A stretch of DNA of 16,146 nt. Source: GCA-002731945 sp913047775 (GTDB lineage: Bacteria > Pseudomonadota > Alphaproteobacteria > MED-G09). A model generated the notes under the pieces. It saw only the letters and a list, made by a program, of their open reading frames with translations, did not search any database and was not told the origin of the DNA. The stretch lies in assembly GCA_913047775.1 (NCBI GenBank), contig CAJWUE010000031.1, positions 1 to 16,146 of the forward strand. Direction: 5' to 3'. Both the position numbers and the translations under genes were made by a program. Numbering within the stretch: position 1 is the first letter of the stretch; every line of letters begins with the position of its first letter. Of the stretch, positions 13,597 through 16,146 are shown piece after piece.

Positions 13597-16065
13597 TTAC
13601 CATCTGACGCCAGCTTCAATGCCATATTCCATTGGAGCACCATACAATGTAAAGTTCCAAAGACCGGCCACATTATTTGAGCCATCTCTATAGATTTCAT
13701 CGTTCAGGTTTTTACCATATAAAGTTATATAGTATTTATCCGCTGCATCTCTCCAAGTAGCATTTGCATTTACAATCGTTCTCTCGTCCAACTGACTATA
13801 AATTGGATTTGTCGGTTGAGTTTCAGCCTCATCTTGATGATAAACGTTTACATTATAAGTCAAAGAACCATTATCTCCCAATTCTTGATCATAAGTGAAG
13901 GATATGTACCCACTCATCTCTGGGGAGAATGGAAGTCCGTATCCACCAAAATCCGTTGGGTTATCAATCCCATCGTTTGGGGTTTCATCCCAAACAAAGA
14001 TATCGTATTTATGATCCATGAAAGCTACATTTCCATCAATACGGAAATTATCCGTTGCGCGATAATTAAATTCAAGCTCAAGACCTTTGTTGGTGGATTT
14101 ACCGGCATTCACCTTAACTGTTTCCTGATAAGGTGGAACTGGAAGAGGTAATACCTGATTCCTCTGCAAGTCCTCAAATTCGGTGTGGAAAACAGCCAGA
14201 TTCAATCGTAGTCTGTTATCCAAGAAATCACCCTTCATACCAAATTCAATATTGGCATTGGTTTCTGGTTCATATGGAAACCCACAGGAATAATCTGTAG
14301 AACATGTCTCTGTGTAACCACCTGCCATAAATCCGGTAGCATAAGATCCATAAATCATCACATCTTCATTCACGGTGTAATCCAGAACAAAACGATAGGT
14401 TAACTCACTCCAATTATCTGCCTTTGTGACACAGATATTTCTGTTTTCACAAGGAATAAGCGATGAGAAAAGAGGTGGATTGTCATCTCTTGTTAAACCT
14501 GTAGCACTAAGATTTATTCCATCCCTACCAGTAGATGCAAGCCAACCCGCTGAACCCTGTTCCCTGTGGAAGTCTTTTTGATCTTGTGTGTAACGAGCAC
14601 CGGCTGACAGTCTCAAGTCATCTTTGAGATCATAGGTAAAGTCAAAATAAACGGCTTTACTAGTTCGGTTCTGATCAGATTGCGAACTGCCATAATCATA
14701 ATGGATCCAACCCGGTACACCAAGGAACCATTGTAAGCCAACCGCAGAATAGGCTGCAAAATTGAGATTGTCCTCGGCATAACTTGCGCCTAATGTATAA
14801 TTAAAACGACCTTCATAATTGCTAGTCAATCGCAATTCTTGTTGAATTTGATCTCTAGTAGTATTCCGGGTTGCGTCATACAAACTTGCAAAGGCCTCAC
14901 CTGTATAAGTGCTAGCGTTCCTTTCTTCATGATGCCTGAAACCAGTAATAGATTTCAAAGTAAGGTCACCCAACTCAAAAGTTTGGTTAAAGTAAACACC
15001 CTTACTATCCATTCTGTGACCCTTACAAATTGCTATTGTGGAATTACAGTGGTCGCTTTCGCCAGTAGCAAAAGGATTGTCCCAAGTTCCTCCTCCCCAA
15101 TTAGGAGAAGGCGTATGGTTTCCTGGAAAACCCAGCAAACAGAAAAGTTGGCCACCTGGGCACTCTGTTTCATTTACTGTAGCTGGCGCTCCGGAATCAT
15201 CTTTGCTGATCTCAAAAATAAGATGCCCAGAATAACTTTCATTTGGCTCAAACAAAAACTTTATTTTTGCAGCCAAAACATCTTTACCAGCTAGATCTCC
15301 GCCATCACCAACATTAGATAAGTCTGTTCCATCATCTGGCCAAACTCCTGTGGGATTAATGACAGTTGGCCCTGGATAATCTCCGGCAGGTTTTGAATTT
15401 TGATAGAAGCCTTGACTCTTGTCCCATATTGCTGCAATTCGCATAGCAATTTTACCTTCAATAATAGGGACGTTCAAAGCGAGTTTAAATTTGTTAACAC
15501 TTCCCTCGTTCCAGTCATACTGTCCGGCCGAAGCACTAAACTCACCGAACGACTCATCGAGGACAGGTTTCTTCGTAGTTACAGAAATAACACCACCTGT
15601 AGCATTCTTACCGAATAGAGTTCCTTGGGGGCCCCTATAAACCTCAATTTGTTCAATGTCGAACATCTCGATAAATTGTGCTTGTACATGGTTAATACCA
15701 AAATCATCTACTAGGAAGGCAACAGATGGATCTTCAGTGACCAAAATTGATATGCTTCCAGTTCCCCTGATGCCGCCCGCGACGGCGTTAAAAGCAGGTT
15801 GCAGGGTCAATGTCACATTTGGAACTATACTTGCCAGAGCTCTTGGGTCATTTGCAAACTGATTATTAAAAGTCTGTTCAGTAATTGCCGACACAGCTAG
15901 GGCAGCATCCTGTAGACTTATGTCCCTTTTTGTACCTGTAACGATAATTTCTTCTATATCTAATCTGTTACTAGCTCCCTCTTGAGCATTGGCAATATTG
16001 CTAACAGAAATAATAAGTGTAAAAACAAGGACGAATGAAACGCCCATTAAATTGATTAACTTCAT
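13597..16065 (-). CDS. TonB-dependent outer-membrane receptor
   Basis: 822 residues, a full-length receptor. A signal peptide covers about 1-27 (cut after NIANA). The TonB-box-like IEEIIVTGTKRD lies at about 37-48. The plug domain has LASIVPNV, GGIRGTGS, VAFLVDDFGI and IEVYRGPQGTLFGKNATGG (140-158). A 22-strand-type barrel follows, containing ETNANIEFGMKGDFLDNRLR (601-620) and NANATWRDAADKYYITLYGKNL, and ends in an aromatic Trp (IEAGVRW), as outer-membrane barrels usually do. It resembles the large receptor families of alpha- and gammaproteobacterial heterotrophs that import diverse organics, rather than a clear siderophore receptor. Four close Cys pairs (302/309, 340/347, 539/545, 588/594) probably lie in outer loops. 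The start ATG 16065-16063 follows GGGGGGAAAG. Ligand unknown. Confidence 0.95.
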   Translation of the reverse strand: MKLINLMGVSFVLVFTLIISVSNIANAQEGASNRLDIEEIIVTGTKRDISLQDAALAVSAITEQTFNNQFANDPRALASIVPNVTLTLQPAFNAVAGGIRGTGSISILVTEDPSVAFLVDDFGINHVQAQFIEMFDIEQIEVYRGPQGTLFGKNATGGVISVTTKKPVLDESFGEFSASAGQYDWNEGSVNKFKLALNVPIIEGKIAMRIAAIWDKSQGFYQNSKPAGDYPGPTVINPTGVWPDDGTDLSNVGDGGDLAGKDVLAAKIKFLFEPNESYSGHLIFEISKDDSGAPATVNETECPGGQLFCLLGFPGNHTPSPNWGGGTWDNPFATGESDHCNSTIAICKGHRMDSKGVYFNQTFELGDLTLKSITGFRHHEERNASTYTGEAFASLYDATRNTTRDQIQQELRLTSNYEGRFNYTLGASYAEDNLNFAAYSAVGLQWFLGVPGWIHYDYGSSQSDQNRTSKAVYFDFTYDLKDDLRLSAGARYTQDQKDFHREQGSAGWLASTGRDGINLSATGLTRDDNPPLFSSLIPCENRNICVTKADNWSELTYRFVLDYTVNEDVMIYGSYATGFMAGGYTETCSTDYSCGFPYEPETNANIEFGMKGDFLDNRLRLNLAVFHTEFEDLQRNQVLPLPVPPYQETVKVNAGKSTNKGLELEFNYRATDNFRIDGNVAFMDHKYDIFVWDETPNDGIDNPTDFGGYGLPFSPEMSGYISFTYDQELGDNGSLTYNVNVYHQDEAETQPTNPIYSQLDERTIVNANATWRDAADKYYITLYGKNLNDEIYRDGSNNVAGLWNFTLYGAPMEYGIEAGVRW

Positions 16066-16095
16066 TATTCTTTCCCCCCAAAAATTTTTGAATTG

Positions 16096-16124
16096 ATAAT
16101 GAATAAACGGTGATTCTCTAGCAA
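16096..16124 (-). promoter_or_regulatory. Weak promoter candidate for the TonB receptor
   Basis: On the minus strand TTGCTA (16124-16119) and CATTAT (16101-16096), each 4 of 6 to consensus, with a 17-base spacer, about 30 bases upstream of the receptor start. Geometry is good but the match is modest, and the region is AT-rich. Confidence 0.25.
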
Positions 16125-16146
16125 CGATGGCTAAATTTCAAGTGAA

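Noticed and set aside
14839..15294. 151-codon open frame on the plus strand
   Set aside because: Lies wholly antisense inside the TonB receptor coding region, has no family resemblance and no ribosome site; a shadow frame.
1..16146. tRNA, rRNA, CRISPR array, insertion sequence or prophage
   Set aside because: No regularly spaced repeats, transposase or integrase reading frames, or structural RNA sequences were seen on either strand.

Overview
The window is AT-rich, densely packed, Gram-negative DNA. It carries an outer-membrane porin, a TonB-dependent receptor and Sec signal peptides. PstA and PstC are the long forms with extra N-terminal domains, as found in many Alpha- and Gammaproteobacteria. 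The overall style (AT-rich, short gaps, ATGA overlaps, TonB receptor beside small-molecule catabolic enzymes) suggests a free-living, probably marine gammaproteobacterium. That is an inference; no rRNA or tRNA is present to test it.

Left part (1-5137, all minus strand): a phosphate-acquisition operon read right to left as porin, pstS, pstC, pstA, pstB, with pstB cut by the window edge. pstC/pstA and pstA/pstB overlap by 8 and 7 bases. The porin is the promoter-proximal gene, so outer-membrane entry and periplasmic capture of phosphate are probably made from one transcript. The pstC reading frame continues upstream of its first conventional start codon to a strong Shine-Dalgarno followed by ATA, and this restores an N-terminal membrane helix.

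Middle (5306-7670): divergent from the porin is a two-gene unit, a SixA-type histidine phosphatase overlapping by ATGA a membrane-anchored metallo-beta-lactamase-fold hydrolase. This unit meets head-on, with a 4-base overlap, a permuted papain-like (YiiX/NlpC-P60 type) cysteine hydrolase.

Right part (7670-16146): the cysteine hydrolase is last in a minus-strand series: DHDPR-N type dehydrogenase, 77-residue two-helix membrane protein, MAPEG protein (ATGA overlap), then the hydrolase. Divergent from the dehydrogenase is a D-aminoacylase-like amidohydrolase. The 99-base gap between them holds a perfect 9-bp dyad next to the amidohydrolase start. A LysR regulator converges on the amidohydrolase. 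Between LysR and an SMP-30/gluconolactonase-like enzyme lies a 452-base gap with a well-formed promoter, a Shine-Dalgarno and a 34-codon exported peptide gene, plus a possible 46-codon ORF. The SMP-30 gene appears nearly leaderless. It ends at a bidirectional terminator shared with a convergent 822-residue TonB-dependent receptor.

Receptor, lactonase-type enzyme, amidohydrolase, dehydrogenase and LysR together look like a locus for importing and degrading a small organic compound (inference). The most noteworthy items are the 34-residue peptide gene, the non-standard pstC start, the apparently leaderless SMP-30 gene, and an amidohydrolase that seems to lack two metal-binding histidines of true D-aminoacylases. 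I saw no mobile elements, CRISPR arrays or structured RNA genes.
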